Positions 22,761 through 34,088 of a stretch of DNA of 64,000 bases are shown in pieces (positions within the stretch are counted from its first letter, which is position 1; each line of letters starts with the position of its first letter). Source of the DNA: Hygrophila difformis (Eukaryota > Streptophyta > Magnoliopsida > Lamiales > Acanthaceae); the NCBI GenBank assembly GCA_030278955.1, contig JAOANR010000010.1:18506444-18570443 (forward strand), read 5' to 3'. The notes beneath the pieces were generated by a model. The model was not told where the DNA came from. It searched no databases and saw nothing but the letters and a program-made list of their open reading frames with translations. The position numbers were made by a program, and so were the translations under genes.

Positions 22761-23250
22761 AGAATTCCGAATTTTCAAATTTTCTTGGACTGGGCCCGAG
22801 TGTGGTATTGGGCCTGCGTCCATTTTATTTGACTTGGGCTGAATAAATTTAGTCCAAGTAAGTTCAAAATGCTGGGCTGAAAATTAAAATAATCCACTTG
22901 CATAAAATTAGGTTGGGTCAGTTCCATTTTATCTGTGAATTTTATTTCGGGTATTGAATTTCTTCAATTCCCGAAGACATTTTCTCAGATTTATAGAACT
23001 AATCCAACCAAGAACCTGGTTTTCCATGTTACTCTTATCTGCTCCTCTTTTTGGGGGTTCCGAACTTCTGCAAGATAGATGAATGAAATGCATTAGATTT
23101 TCTCCAAATATCAACATCCTCACATTTAGAGTCTTAGTACTCTAAATGTTTAGTTGATCTTTGGGTACTTGCTCGTCATGAAATAAATACTGTAAATATA
23201 TACTATGTATATATATAAACTAAAATTTTTGTGTTTTTAAATGCTGTTTC
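22761..23250 (-). other. Spacer between pol and the F-box promoter
   Basis: No gene. Contains another copy of the TAAATGTGAGGATGTTG motif (about 23107-23123) about 130 bases after the pol stop. Reading left from that motif resembles the start of the LTR in layout (TGATA, then GGCCCA motifs, then the palindrome cluster). Confidence 0.5.
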
Positions 23251-26200
23251 TTATTGAGTGTAGGCCGGGTCTGCCACTGCTTGGCTTTCTTTCTCCGGAT
23301 CGAACTGTCCAAGGTACTCTTTTAATCGTTGTCCATTCACCACTATATCGCCCCTGCCAGTTCGAATCCTGACAGCTCCATTTTTGAACACCTCTAGTAC
23401 TTCATGTGGTCCTTCCCATCTAGATTTGAGCTTTCCGGGGAACAGCTTCAACCTAGTATTGAACAATAACACATGTTGACCAACATAAAAATACTTAGGT
23501 TTGATCCGGCGATCGTGCAACTTCTGGGTCCGCTCCTTGTAAATTCGAGAGCTTTCATAAGCTTGCGCTCGTATTTCCTCAATTTCATTGAGGTCCAACT
23601 TACGTTTGCTCTGAGCAACTTTCGGATCGAAGTTAAGCGTTTTAACGGCCCAGTAAGCTTTATGCTCTAGCTCTACGGGCAAATGACAGGCTTTTCCGAA
23701 GACCAGCCTATATGGAGACATCCCGATGGGAGTCTTATATGCTGTGCGGTATGCCCATAGAGCATCATTGAGCTTACGTGCCCAATCCTTACGGGTTATC
23801 CCGACAGTGGCTTCGAGTATGTGTTTGATTTCGCGATTGGATACTTCGACTTGACCACTAGTCTGAGGATGGTAAGGCGTGCCTATCTTATGGAGGATCC
23901 CATTTTTACTCATTAAAGTTTCAAAACCTTTATTAATAAAGTGTGTTCCTCCATCAGATATCACCACCCTAGGTATGCCAAATCGACTGAAAATGTTGTT
24001 CTTGAGGAACTTGATGACTTGGCTACCATCATTGGTCGGTAATGCGACAGCCTCGACCCATTTGGATACGTAATCGACAGCTACCAAGATATAGTAGTTT
24101 CCACCAGATGGTGGAAACGGTCCCATGAAGTCAATGCCCCATACATCAAAGATCTCAAGTGTGAGAATCCCCTTTTGAGGCATCTCATCCCTCTTGGAGA
24201 TGTTTCCTAATCTTTGGCATCTGTCACAGCCCTTAACAAATGTCCTGCAATCCTCATAGATGTGAGGCCAATAAAATCCACATTCGAGGACCTTGTGGGC
24301 CGTTCGAGCGGGACCATGGTGACCTCCATATTCTGATTCATGGCATTTTCTGACAATTTGATAAGCTTCATGCTCGGTCACACATCGCCTGATTATTAAA
24401 TCAGGGCAGTGTTTGAAGAGATAAGGTTCTTCCCAGAAGTAACTTAATACATCTCGTTTGAACTTATTCCTCTGATGATAGTTCGAAAACTGGGGGGTTA
24501 CTCCGCATGCCAAGAAGTTAGCGATGTCGGAAAACCATGGACAAGCTTGATTATGCAGATGCAACGCGAACAACTGTTCATCCGGGAAATCTTCATTGAC
24601 GGCTTTTTCCTTTTTATCATTATCTAGTCGAGATAAGTGGTCAGCAGCACCATTATCTCGACCTCGCCTATCTTTTATTATGATGTCGAATTCTTGCAAC
24701 AGAAGTACCCACCTGATTAATCGAGGTTTTGCATCTTGTTTGCTAAACAAGTATCTCAATGCTGTATGATCAGTGTATACTATGGTCTTTGTACCTATCA
24801 GGTACTGTCTGAACTTGTCAAACGCGAAGACTACAGCATACATCTCTTTCTCCGTTGTGGTGTAATTGACTTGGGCTTCATTCAGGGCATGACTTGCGTA
24901 ATGAATTACACAGTGCCTCCCATCCTTATGTTGTCCAAGAACTGCGCCTACGGCGAGACCACTAGCATCGCACATTACCTCGAAAGGCAGTGACCAATCG
25001 GGTGGTTGCACTATCGGTGCAGAAACCAACATCTTCTTGAGCGTGTCAAAGGCTTGGACACACGCTTCATTTATTAAGAAAGGATTTTCTTTACAAAGCA
25101 GATTAGTGAGCGGCTTGGCAATTTTAGAGAAATCCTTAATGAATCTCCGGTAAAAACCGGCATGCCCTAAGAAGCTCCTAACTGATTTGATTGAGTTAGG
25201 AAGAGGGAGATTGGAAATGATGGAAACTTTGGCTGGATCAACTTCAATGCCTGCACGAGAAATGCGATGACCTAACACTATGCCCTCAGTGACCATAAAA
25301 TGGCACTTTTCCCAATTTAAAACCAAGTTAGTGTCCTCACACCTCTTTAAAATCTTAGCAAGATTGGTCAAACAATCTTCGAACGTATCTCCATATACAG
25401 AGAAGTCGTCCATAAAGACCTCAATGCATTTTTCGATAAATTCAGAGAAAATAGACATCATGCATCTTTGAAAAGTAGCAGGTGCATTGCACAAACCAAA
25501 AGGCATCCGTCGATAGGCAAAAGTGCCGTACGGGCAAGTAAAAGTGGTTTTATCATGGTCTTCACTAGAAATAACAATCTGATTATAACCAGAATAACCA
25601 TCCAAAAAGCAATAAAACTCTCTCCCTGCCAACCTCTCAAGCATCTGATCAATGAATGGCAATGGAAAATGGTCCTTGCGCGTGGCCTCATTCAGCTTCC
25701 GGTAATCGATACAAACTCTCCATCCGGTCACTGGCCTGGTTGCAACCTCTTCTCCTTGCTCATTCTTGGTTATGCACATCCCTCCTCGTTTGGGTACGAC
25801 CTGCACCGGGCTAACCCATTTGCTATCAGAGATAGGATAGATTATACCAGCATCTAAGAGCTTGATAACTTCTTTCCTTACCACTTCCTGCATAAGGGGG
25901 TTCAATCGCCTCTGAGGTTGACGAGAGGGTTTAAACTCTTCTTCCATTAGAATCCTGTGCATGCAAATAGAAGGGCTTATTCCTTTTATATCAGAAATGG
26001 TCCAACCTATTGCATGTACATGTTTCTTAAGAACGACCACCAGAGCATTTTCTTGCTCTTGGGAGAGCTTAGCCGAAACAATCACGGGTAACTTTTTATG
26101 TTCTGCGAGAAACGCGTACTTGAGATGATCGGGTAATGTTTTAAGTTCAAGCTCTGGTGGACATTCAACGGAAGGGAGTAGTTTGCGAGAATTGGGTAGT

Positions 26201-29200
26201 GGGAGAACAGATTTACCTTCGGAATCCTGCATCAGTACAGGATCCTCTTCCTCCTCTTGGTTGGCGTCCTCATGGAAGTCCATGCCATCAAATTCCTCCA
26301 AATCCCCTGTTTCGGGATCAGCGAAGTAAACGGCTTTGCATCCTTTGTGCTCCACGCCAGCAGGCTTCAGTACCTGCTTTGATGATTCATCCAGCATCAT
26401 TTCACCATCAAGTTCAGAGTCTAGCTCTTCCCTAACTATTACATTTTCAAATGAGAAACAAGAACTGTCATTCGGAAATTTCTGCAATTTCTCCATATCA
26501 AAGATGATCTCCTCGCCATCGACCCTTAAGGTGACTTTTCCGGATTTAGCGTCAATCAGTGCACCACCAGTGGCTAGAAATGGGCGTCCAAGGATAAGCG
26601 GCATTTCAGAATCCTCTTCAATGTCGAGGACGATGAAGTCGACCGGGAAAAGAACCTGTCCGGTTTTGACCACAACATCCTTGAGGATTCCTATGGGCTG
26701 AGTGATCGATCTGTCTGCAAGTTGCAGTCTCATCTTGATCGGTTGAATTTCTCCAAGCTTAAGGCGAACAGCCATAGCTAGTGGCATCACATTGATGCTT
26801 GATCCTAAGTCACAAAGCCCCATACTCACTTTGGCCTTTCCGAATTGTACTGGAAGTGTGCAACATCCGGGGTCCTCTTTCTTTTCGGGCATTCTCCTCT
26901 GAACGATGGCACTGCATGTGCTGTTGAGAATAATTACCTCCTCCTGCTCAACCTGCCTTTTTCCTGAAATCAATTCTTTCAAGAACTTAGCATAGATGGG
27001 CATTTCGGAAATCATTTCTGTGAGAGGAATGGTTATCTCTACAGACTTTAATCGTTGCAGAAATTTCTTGAATTTAAGATCATGTTCTTTATTTTTAAGC
27101 CGCGCAGGATAAGGAATCCTGGGCATGTACTTGTTATTAGCAATTTTTGGTGGTGAAGGGAAGGAAGTTGTACCTTCACCTGTACCCTTATCTGTTTCAG
27201 CCGTTTCGGGCGCAGCTTCAGTCTGCAATTCAGCTGTCTCTTTTTCTGCTTCGTTCCCATTATCAGCTTCCTTACCAGCATTGTCAACAATATTATCCCC
27301 TTCACATTCTGCTCCAGTATCTGCTCCCTTTGGTCCAACCAGTACTCTTCCAGATTCCAAGGTTATTGCCTTGCATTGCGGGTTCTTTTCCGCAGTACTA
27401 GGCAATGTTCCTTTGTCCCTTTTCTGCATCTCATTAGCCATCTGTGTAACTTGGGTCTCCACATTTCTGATGGAGGCCTGCAGTTGATTGTTGATCTCTT
27501 TCTGACTAGTGATGAAATCAGTCATCAGATTCTCAAGCCTTGAAGGAGGCTTTTGATTCTGATTCTGATTTTGATGCTGATTCTGATTCCACTGGCCTTG
27601 GTTTGGGACAAACTGAGGCTGGAAACTCTGATTGGGCTGAAAGTTCTGGAAATTCTGGGGCGGCCTCTGCTGGATCTGAGGCTGAAAACCTGGATTCTGA
27701 AAATGTTGGCCCCTGTTCTGATTGAATCCCTGATTCTGCTGAGGATTGAACTGCTGTTGCTGTGGCTTGTTCAAGATATGTGAGTTTAAGGCGTTGTTGT
27801 TTGAATAAGACAAATTCGGGTGTCTATTTGGAAAAGCTCCTGCGTAGTTACAGCTCTCAGCTGTGACTTGCTCGCATGTGTCAGTTGCATGAGCGCCTTG
27901 ACACAGTCCACAGATCACATCAGTTTGCTGTCCCTGCGCAGAACTTCCAACTCCTTGATTTACAGACAACGCTGCCACTTGCTCTTGAAGCTTTTCAATG
28001 TCTGACTTCTCTACTGTACCTACAACACACAAACCACGAGGGGGAGTGGGATTACCATCATCAGTTAGAACAGAACGGTTGACACTCATGGCTTCAATCT
28101 TTGCCCAGGCTTGGTCCATCGGTATGTAGAGCAAATGTTGACCACCGGCAGCATCAAGCATGGATTTCCATGCTGGGGTCAGACCACTGTAGAACTTTCT
28201 CAGTCTCTCCCAGTCATGGAAGCCATGTTGAGGACACTTTCTGAGTAGGTTGAAGAATCTTTCCTTTGCATCATACAAGGACTCGTCTGGTTTCATCTTG
28301 AATTCCGCAATTTTGGAGCGGCATTCATCCACCTTGGACTCCGGGAAGTATTTTGCTAGGAAGTTTCTGATCACATCTTCCCATGTAGACTTCTGATTTA
28401 CGGGCAGTGACTTGTACCATGTTCGTGCTCCGCTTGTCAGAGAGAAGGGAAATAGCCTTAGTCGAATAGTGTTTGCGGGTACATCACGATTCTTGATCGT
28501 GTCACACAATTCTAGGAAGGTTTGCAGGTGATCATGGGGATCTTCATGACTTGCTCCGGCAAACTGGTTGCTCTGGACTAGATTGATTAGGGCCGGTTTC
28601 AGTTCAAAGTTCCTGGCCAAGAATGGAGCTTGTCCAGGAATGTTCAAATATGGCTCTAAAATCGGCTGCATGTAATCAGCAGCAGCTGCTGCTTGATGAT
28701 TGTTCTCAGGCCCGCCTTGGTACTGCTGTGGGTAGTAGTTCTGAGGCATGAAATAGTTCCTCGGATCATTGAAATCATTCGGATTCGGGGGATTCTGATG
28801 GGGGTTATGGTATTGCTGGTTCTGTTGGTTTGGGAAATTTTGCTGATTTGGTTGGTTTTGGTTGTTTGGTGGGTTTTGGTTTGGGTTGGGAGGGGGTGCC
28901 TCGAAGTGCTGCTGCTCCATGTTTGGTGGATTCCCACCTCCTTGTATGATCTGGGGAGGGGGATCATCCAAATCATCATGATCAGCATCTTCGGGGTCTT
29001 CCTCAATGTTGTGAAGTGGGGGATTGGGTTGAATGATTGGTGGGATGTCAGGGTTTGCCATTTCAGAAATATCGCTGCTGGTGCTTGGCGAAAGTAATGC
29101 CTGTCGTTCCCGTTCCCTTCTTCGTTTAGTCTCCGCCCTAAGACGTCGAGCTGTCTTTTCTATCTCGGAATTAAACGGGATCTCGGCTGGCGTCTGCTTC

Positions 29201-29211
29201 CTCCTTTGCAT
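23251..29211 (-). CDS. Athila-type gag-pol polyprotein, intact
   Basis: 1986 residues in one frame from ATG 29211. Gag has an Arg/Lys-rich start and an Asn/Gln/Pro-rich stretch (about 105-170). The gag core holds [12 protein letters not shown], then a knuckle [13 protein letters not shown] and another Gln/Asn-rich stretch. Protease has CDLGSS (about 800), reverse transcriptase FMDDF (about 1267) and RNase H VMCDAS (about 1413). Integrase has a HHCC region followed by GIDFMG, SDGGTHF and [11 protein letters not shown] (D, D, E at about 1694-1790). DLGSS and the gag core are typical of Athila. It would assemble particles, copy the RNA and insert the DNA. With no stop or frameshift and near-identical LTRs the copy may be competent. 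Confidence 0.93.
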   Translation of the reverse strand: MQRRKQTPAEIPFNSEIEKTARRLRAETKRRRERERQALLSPSTSSDISEMANPDIPPIIQPNPPLHNIEEDPEDADHDDLDDPPPQIIQGGGNPPNMEQQHFEAPPPNPNQNPPNNQNQPNQQNFPNQQNQQYHNPHQNPPNPNDFNDPRNYFMPQNYYPQQYQGGPENNHQAAAAADYMQPILEPYLNIPGQAPFLARNFELKPALINLVQSNQFAGASHEDPHDHLQTFLELCDTIKNRDVPANTIRLRLFPFSLTSGARTWYKSLPVNQKSTWEDVIRNFLAKYFPESKVDECRSKIAEFKMKPDESLYDAKERFFNLLRKCPQHGFHDWERLRKFYSGLTPAWKSMLDAAGGQHLLYIPMDQAWAKIEAMSVNRSVLTDDGNPTPPRGLCVVGTVEKSDIEKLQEQVAALSVNQGVGSSAQGQQTDVICGLCQGAHATDTCEQVTAESCNYAGAFPNRHPNLSYSNNNALNSHILNKPQQQQFNPQQNQGFNQNRGQHFQNPGFQPQIQQRPPQNFQNFQPNQSFQPQFVPNQGQWNQNQHQNQNQNQKPPSRLENLMTDFITSQKEINNQLQASIRNVETQVTQMANEMQKRDKGTLPSTAEKNPQCKAITLESGRVLVGPKGADTGAECEGDNIVDNAGKEADNGNEAEKETAELQTEAAPETAETDKGTGEGTTSFPSPPKIANNKYMPRIPYPARLKNKEHDLKFKKFLQRLKSVEITIPLTEMISEMPIYAKFLKELISGKRQVEQEEVIILNSTCSAIVQRRMPEKKEDPGCCTLPVQFGKAKVSMGLCDLGSSINVMPLAMAVRLKLGEIQPIKMRLQLADRSITQPIGILKDVVVKTGQVLFPVDFIVLDIEEDSEMPLILGRPFLATGGALIDAKSGKVTLRVDGEEIIFDMEKLQKFPNDSSCFSFENVIVREELDSELDGEMMLDESSKQVLKPAGVEHKGCKAVYFADPETGDLEEFDGMDFHEDANQEEEEDPVLMQDSEGKSVLPLPNSRKLLPSVECPPELELKTLPDHLKYAFLAEHKKLPVIVSAKLSQEQENALVVVLKKHVHAIGWTISDIKGISPSICMHRILMEEEFKPSRQPQRRLNPLMQEVVRKEVIKLLDAGIIYPISDSKWVSPVQVVPKRGGMCITKNEQGEEVATRPVTGWRVCIDYRKLNEATRKDHFPLPFIDQMLERLAGREFYCFLDGYSGYNQIVISSEDHDKTTFTCPYGTFAYRRMPFGLCNAPATFQRCMMSIFSEFIEKCIEVFMDDFSVYGDTFEDCLTNLAKILKRCEDTNLVLNWEKCHFMVTEGIVLGHRISRAGIEVDPAKVSIISNLPLPNSIKSVRSFLGHAGFYRRFIKDFSKIAKPLTNLLCKENPFLINEACVQAFDTLKKMLVSAPIVQPPDWSLPFEVMCDASGLAVGAVLGQHKDGRHCVIHYASHALNEAQVNYTTTEKEMYAVVFAFDKFRQYLIGTKTIVYTDHTALRYLFSKQDAKPRLIRWVLLLQEFDIIIKDRRGRDNGAADHLSRLDNDKKEKAVNEDFPDEQLFALHLHNQACPWFSDIANFLACGVTPQFSNYHQRNKFKRDVLSYFWEEPYLFKHCPDLIIRRCVTEHEAYQIVRKCHESEYGGHHGPARTAHKVLECGFYWPHIYEDCRTFVKGCDRCQRLGNISKRDEMPQKGILTLEIFDVWGIDFMGPFPPSGGNYYILVAVDYVSKWVEAVALPTNDGSQVIKFLKNNIFSRFGIPRVVISDGGTHFINKGFETLMSKNGILHKIGTPYHPQTSGQVEVSNREIKHILEATVGITRKDWARKLNDALWAYRTAYKTPIGMSPYRLVFGKACHLPVELEHKAYWAVKTLNFDPKVAQSKRKLDLNEIEEIRAQAYESSRIYKERTQKLHDRRIKPKYFYVGQHVLLFNTRLKLFPGKLKSRWEGPHEVLEVFKNGAVRIRTGRGDIVVNGQRLKEYLGQFDPEKESQAVADPAYTQ

Positions 29212-29354
29212 AGAACAACGGCTTCAATAATGACAGTACCTGTACAATCCCCAGGTTAGAAGTGGTTCTGAAGGTGAATATTTATAATTATATGTATAGG
29301 CTACTCTAGGAGCAATGAGGAATGTAATTCTCTAAATAAAACGGCGCTGCATCC
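29212..29354 (-). other. Athila-type leader
   Basis: Short leader between primer site and gag ATG. Its end next to the primer site (AACGGCGCTGCATCCT on the plus strand, about 29340) recurs in altered form inside the LTRs of this family. Confidence 0.7.
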
Positions 29355-29372
29355 TCCCCGGCAACGGCGCCA
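29355..29372 (-). other. Primer-binding site, tRNA-Asp type
   Basis: Minus strand TGGCGCCGTTGCCGGGGA directly follows the last CA of the 5' LTR. It is the 18-base complement of the 3' end of plant tRNA-Asp known from Athila elements and fixes the LTR edge at 29373. Confidence 0.9.
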
Positions 29373-29555
29373 TGAAACTTTTGACGAGTTTCGTTAACTC
29401 GAGCTTTTGCTAAAATATTATACCAGGTTAGATTTATTAAATGAACAGCGTTATGATTCACGGGAAAAGGTTTAGGGATATATCAAGATTATTAGTCTTT
29501 TTATTACTCAAGTATGGTGCTTTGGTTTCAAATGGCGCTGTGGTCCTCTCTGTCA

Positions 29556-29700
29556 TGAAATGTTGACAAATCTCATGGCATAGCCGGGATAGGTTGACCT
29601 TCAGCCTGTCACACTGAAGATCCCCGGCAAGTATGCCATGATACTCCTCATCAATTCTTGCCATGAGAGTTCCTGCCATGAAACTTTTGACAGATTCCCA
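29556..29700 (-). repeat. Fossil LTR-end/primer-site junctions inside the LTR
   Basis: Three internal starts resemble the LTR edge: TGAAATGTTGAC at 29556 (preceded by AATGGCGCTGTGGTCCTC), TGATACTCC at 29639 (preceded by TCCCCGGCAAGTATGCCA) and TGAAACTTTTGACAG at 29679 (preceded by CCTGCCA). The first two flanks resemble leader and primer-site sequence. The same pattern is at 14307, 14390 and 14430 in the 3' LTR and at 57944 in the third element. Confidence 0.6.
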
Positions 29701-32275
29701 CTACATGAGTATTTTCCGAAAAATCATGGACCTGGTTTAGATTTTATTTAATGAAACCAATTTATGATGGCGGTGTTGTGATTAGGGATATATTTATACG
29801 TAGTCATGTTTTTATTGCTCGTAGTTAAGAAACTGTGCTCCCGAAAGCGCACGGAGTCAAAAATTGCAGTAATTTATAGTAAGACCGGATCGTTCACTGG
29901 AGGATGTGCGATAGAAGCAGGTCCCACGTCGTTTTACTAGATTTTCCATTCGTATTGCTCAATAGGTTTGAAAGATGATTAATATCTACTGACATGAATT
30001 TAAAACTAGATCTAGAAAACAGTTAAATTAATCTACAAAGCAAATAAATCTATTCTAGAAAGCGGATAAGAATTATTCTAGGAATACGGTAAACATTATC
30101 TATGAAAGCAGGGAAAAGGTGCGTTGTGCCAACCATGAAGTTGAGTCACAATGTAGATAGAAAGGACAGGAAGAAAAGAATGAAAATTTGGACAAGAGTG
30201 AGACACTGCAATATTAAACTTCCATTTTCATACGCAGATCTTTGTTTGGGATAATTCTATCAGATAGCTAATTCTCATGCTCTCAATAAGGCTTTCCCTT
30301 TAACAGACAGGTACTTGCAATATGAGTTTACATGTTCTTAAGACCGCAATTTCTAAGATACCACAGATTCATAACTGCCCTGGCCTGGGTGTGTTACTTC
30401 ATCTGTGGTGGAAAAGCAACACCCGACACATCATTTATTGAAATGCCAAGTACCACTATCATTCTCCCATGTCACACCCAAAGATTTGAATTAAGCCCTA
30501 AACTATCCCTTAGCTGTCAATCCTAGTAGCAGTTACACAACTCTCAATACAACCGAGTGACCTCTAATGAAAGCGGTTAAAAGAAAGCAGTAAAGAAAGC
30601 ATTTAAAACCTATCACTCGGAGGTTTTGAAAATCTGACCCTGGTAGTAAAAGACAGCTCCCCATCAGAATGAAGGAGTATGGATCAAGAATTCCCGGCTC
30701 TCAGTGAACCACTAGTGTGTTCACTTCCCTCCGGGTGATTATGAGATACAAACTAATGAAACGAACTAATAAATTAGTTCGTTCCGGATGCACTCATTCA
30801 GGACTCAAAAGTAGGCTTTGGCAGGAGAGGATAACAGTTGAAAGAAAACTCAACCCTATCTTGGAAAATAACCAAGGCCTGGATGATGTTCCTCTAAGAT
30901 TATTTACTACACTGTATTTGAGTCCAAGTGGACCCCATCTCGGTGTAGCACTTAATCTTACATTTCCATCAACCAGCAATTTTGGAAAATAATGGATTTG
31001 AAAATCATTCCCTGTCAGGTACTAGACTCTCAGTTAAAACACAGACCCTTTCAGTCTAGGTGAGACCTAATCGCTGAATCTGCTTCTTAATTCCCCAAAA
31101 TACAACCCTTGACAGAATATGAATTAGTCATAACTGAAGAATTTATCCCTTACTCAGATCCGGATTTTATAAAGAGGTTTTTGTTGGAAATTTATAAAGC
31201 GATATCTGTTTAAGATCTAGACTTCTATTGTCCAAGGGAAGGATCCCAAAATAAATACAGACCACAGTAATATATGATATTATCATGCATAAAGATATAT
31301 GGAAGTGTAAAATTAATTGACCCAAAATATAGATGCGGGTCTAGACAGAAGGTGAAACACAGAATGAAGTGGTCAAGGGACCAAAGCAATGGCAGAATGA
31401 TCAGGTGGACTGTAAACATCTACTGTCCAATTTCCCAATCACTCAGGTGGAGCGAATTTAGACAGTGTAGACCCTATAATGGTGGTGTCAACACCAGTTG
31501 GGCCTCCACTGTCTGTGAATTCGGATAAAAACCTACATGCTTCCCCTCTGCAATGATCATCAGTTGGCATTGACTGATGCCAACTGACTCCCACTACAGA
31601 TTGGAATTTGGGTTTGGAGATTAAGGTAGGAGAAATAAAACTGTATCTGGATGGGAGTCAGCCGAGCAGCTATTATAACCCCGGATGGGCGAACCGCCAA
31701 GGCTTCCACTGACAGCCATTCAGACCATGCAAAATAACAATTAGTAACTAATACCCAGAATACGAGCTAGTTATCCATGAGGGAATACCCGCCAACATTA
31801 GTCTGATGTATTCTTTACTAATGGTTCCACACATCACACAAGGACAAAATAAGAAACAAGAGAAGATCCCTTGTATGAGAGACATTGGTTTCTCATGCAA
31901 GGTTGTGGATTGGGTCCACAATTGATGGTCTTAAATAATCCTTCATACCATAATTAATTACAGTCCAGATTATCTGTTTCAGCCATCAAGATTTTGTTTA
32001 TACAAGAATGTTTTAATGGCAATTGAACAAAGGTCCTTTAATCATGATGATTATTGAAGAGTAATTATTGCTAATCTTAATCTTTAATATTTAATGAGTC
32101 AAGGGTTCAATCAGTTAAGTGATGCAAATGGAGAATCAAAATTTGGGCAGCATAACACCCTATATTGCAATTCCAGAATGTTACATCCTAACCCGTGGGG
32201 CTATGATGTGAGTGTTTGCAATATAAAATTGGGAGAGAATGAAGGTTGTTTGAGATTAAATAGAGAGAGAGGAAC

Positions 32276-32843
32276 CTTGTCGCGATATCATAAATTTTGT
32301 CGCGGACCAAGATCCACGACATGGACATCCCGACAAGTTTTTAGAATTTTTGGCAGCATAACGCCTCTTTGTCGCTATGCAAGGTTTTGTCGCGGAACGT
32401 GGTTCCGCGACAAGGGTGACATCGCGACAAAGTGTTTTCATAAAATTCCAAGGCATTTGAACCCTTGTCGCTATGCATGGAAATTTTTGTCGCGGAACGT
32501 GGTTCCGCGACAAGGTGTTCCGCGACAAGGTGTTCAAAGATCAAAGAACATGGCATAATTTTTCTGTCTTGGAATGGGATTTTGTCGCGGAACGTGGCTC
32601 CGCGACAAGGTGATTCCGCGACAAGAAGCCATGGAGACAAAATGCAAGAGTTTGGCTCCTTTGTCGCTATGCATGGACAGTTTTGTCGCGGAACGTGGCT
32701 CCGCGACAAGGTATTCCGCGACAAAGGGTTTTAAATTATGGAGACAAGTGTCTTGAAACACCTTGGTCGCGGAACAGCCATTCTGTCGCGGAACATGGCT
32801 CCGCGCCAGAAGGCGGTTGGCGCCCAAGGTGGTTCAGGACAAA
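32276..32843. repeat. Palindrome cluster in the transcribed part of the 5' LTR
   Basis: Same as 17028-17560 with two extra pieces. A perfect example is 32387-32413, with 12-base arms TTGTCGCGGAAC and GTTCCGCGACAA around GTG. Confidence 0.8.
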
Positions 32844-33461
32844 AGTCAGAAAAAGCAGAAATGAACAGTGGCATGCAAACAGCGTGATCTCACCCTATTT
32901 CAGATCAAAAAGCTATTCTAAGCTAAAAATAAGCAAGAAACATTCAAAATAAGGAAGAACATGCTTAAACAAAAATAACAAGTAAGGGCAGAATATTAAA
33001 ATAAAGCAAGAGTCCTAATCTAGGGTTTAATCACACATCCACACAACATTATCCATAATATGCCAACAGTAAACATAAAAAAATAACAAAATGGGGGTCA
33101 AATGACCCCAAAATGAAAAAGAAAGCATAAATCCATGGGGTGTGAGACCCATTTCATGATTTGGGACACAAATGCTGAATGTTTTCCCATATTATTAAGT
33201 GGGTGCTGTTAATACCCATGATTTGGGTATTACAAACCCTAAAACAAGAGTTTAGAAACCAAAACATGATACAAAGTGGCTATCTAGGCACTGTGAACAG
33301 TAAAACACTAAACTAAGCTAAACTAAGTGCAAAAATTAAATAATACATGAAAAATAAAACTAAACTACACTACCTAAGAGAGAACTCCTACTGCTTGCCT
33401 TCAAGAACTTCTAACAAAATTTCAACCAACCAACAACCCTTAGCTCATGGGAGACACCTCA

Positions 33462-33469
33462 TATTTATA
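33462..33469 (-). promoter_or_regulatory. LTR TATA box of the 5' LTR
   Basis: Minus strand TTCTATAAATATG, about 70 bases downstream of the palindrome cluster at 33541-33782. This is the copy expected to drive gag-pol. Confidence 0.65.
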
Positions 33470-33540
33470 GAAGTGTAACCCTAAGCCCATGGGCCTTGAT
33501 TCTAGCCCATTGTGTCTTAAGACATCACACACATCACAGC

Positions 33541-33782
33541 TTTGTCTCGGAACATCAAGTTGGTCGCGGAACACACTGCATGTGGCAAGGCTTCTCGACT
33601 GGGTCTTGTGTCTCTATTTGTGCATCTTGGTCGCGGAATGGACCTTTGTCGCGGAGCATGCCATCGCGACAAGGGTCATCGCGCCAAGGGCTTGGCTGGT
33701 CTCCTCTTCATTTGGGGCCAGTTGGTCGCGGAACATGCCTTTGTCGCGGAACACTGCATCGCGCCAAGGGCTTCCGCGACAA
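33541..33782. repeat. Promoter-proximal palindrome cluster of the 5' LTR
   Basis: Counterpart of 18260-18500, with the same order of copies and only a few substitutions. Confidence 0.75.
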
Positions 33783-34088
33783 AGGTCTTCCTGGGCCTGC
33801 TGGATTGGGCCAGATGGGCCGAAAATATTCTTTTTGTGGGCTTTTCTATCTTTTTCCCATCTTTTTCATTCCTTTTCTTTTTCTCATGTTTTTGGATTTT
33901 TCTAACATAAATATGCAATAAAATTACATATTTATGTCTTTTTCATACCAGCTTATTATTTTTACAATTATGCATAAATCAGTCCAATTCGACTGCTTTC
34001 TTACTTAATGTAAGACCGGAATGCGATCAAATGCCCGTTTAAGACACGGAAATGGATTGAAAATAATGGTCATTTTTGGCCATTATCA

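Larger units (their letters stand above)
14124..34088 (-). mobile_element. Athila-type Ty3/gypsy element carrying an F-box gene, 20 kb
   Basis: Order on the minus strand: 5' LTR, tRNA-Asp-type primer site, leader, intact gag-pol, F-box-type gene, conserved 3' untranslated region, polypurine tract, 3' LTR. Protease DLGSS, RT FMDDF and the Asp primer site fit the Athila lineage. LTRs are 4683 and 4716 bp and nearly identical, so the element is young. It inserted into the LTR of an older relative (10536-14123). No five-base target duplication is visible: the left flank is GGGGG and the right flank is internal sequence of a related element, which points to recombination after insertion or to an assembly join. 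Confidence 0.88.
29373..34088 (-). repeat. Athila-type 5' LTR (younger element)
   Basis: 4716 bp. Left edge set by the primer site, right edge by comparison with 18806. TATA box at 33462-33469. Similarity to the sequence right of 18806 continues beyond 34088 without a mismatch for about 110 bases, which a plain insertion cannot give. Confidence 0.9.

Noticed and set aside
27048..29097. Antisense frames across the Athila gag (for example 27125-27487 and 28693-29097)
   Set aside because: Shadows of the Gln/Asn/Pro-rich gag region, with hydrophobic repeats caused by codon composition.
32276..32843. Array of short repeats that might suggest a CRISPR
   Set aside because: Eukaryotic LTR; repeat spacing is irregular, repeats are hairpins with varying arms, and no cas genes exist.
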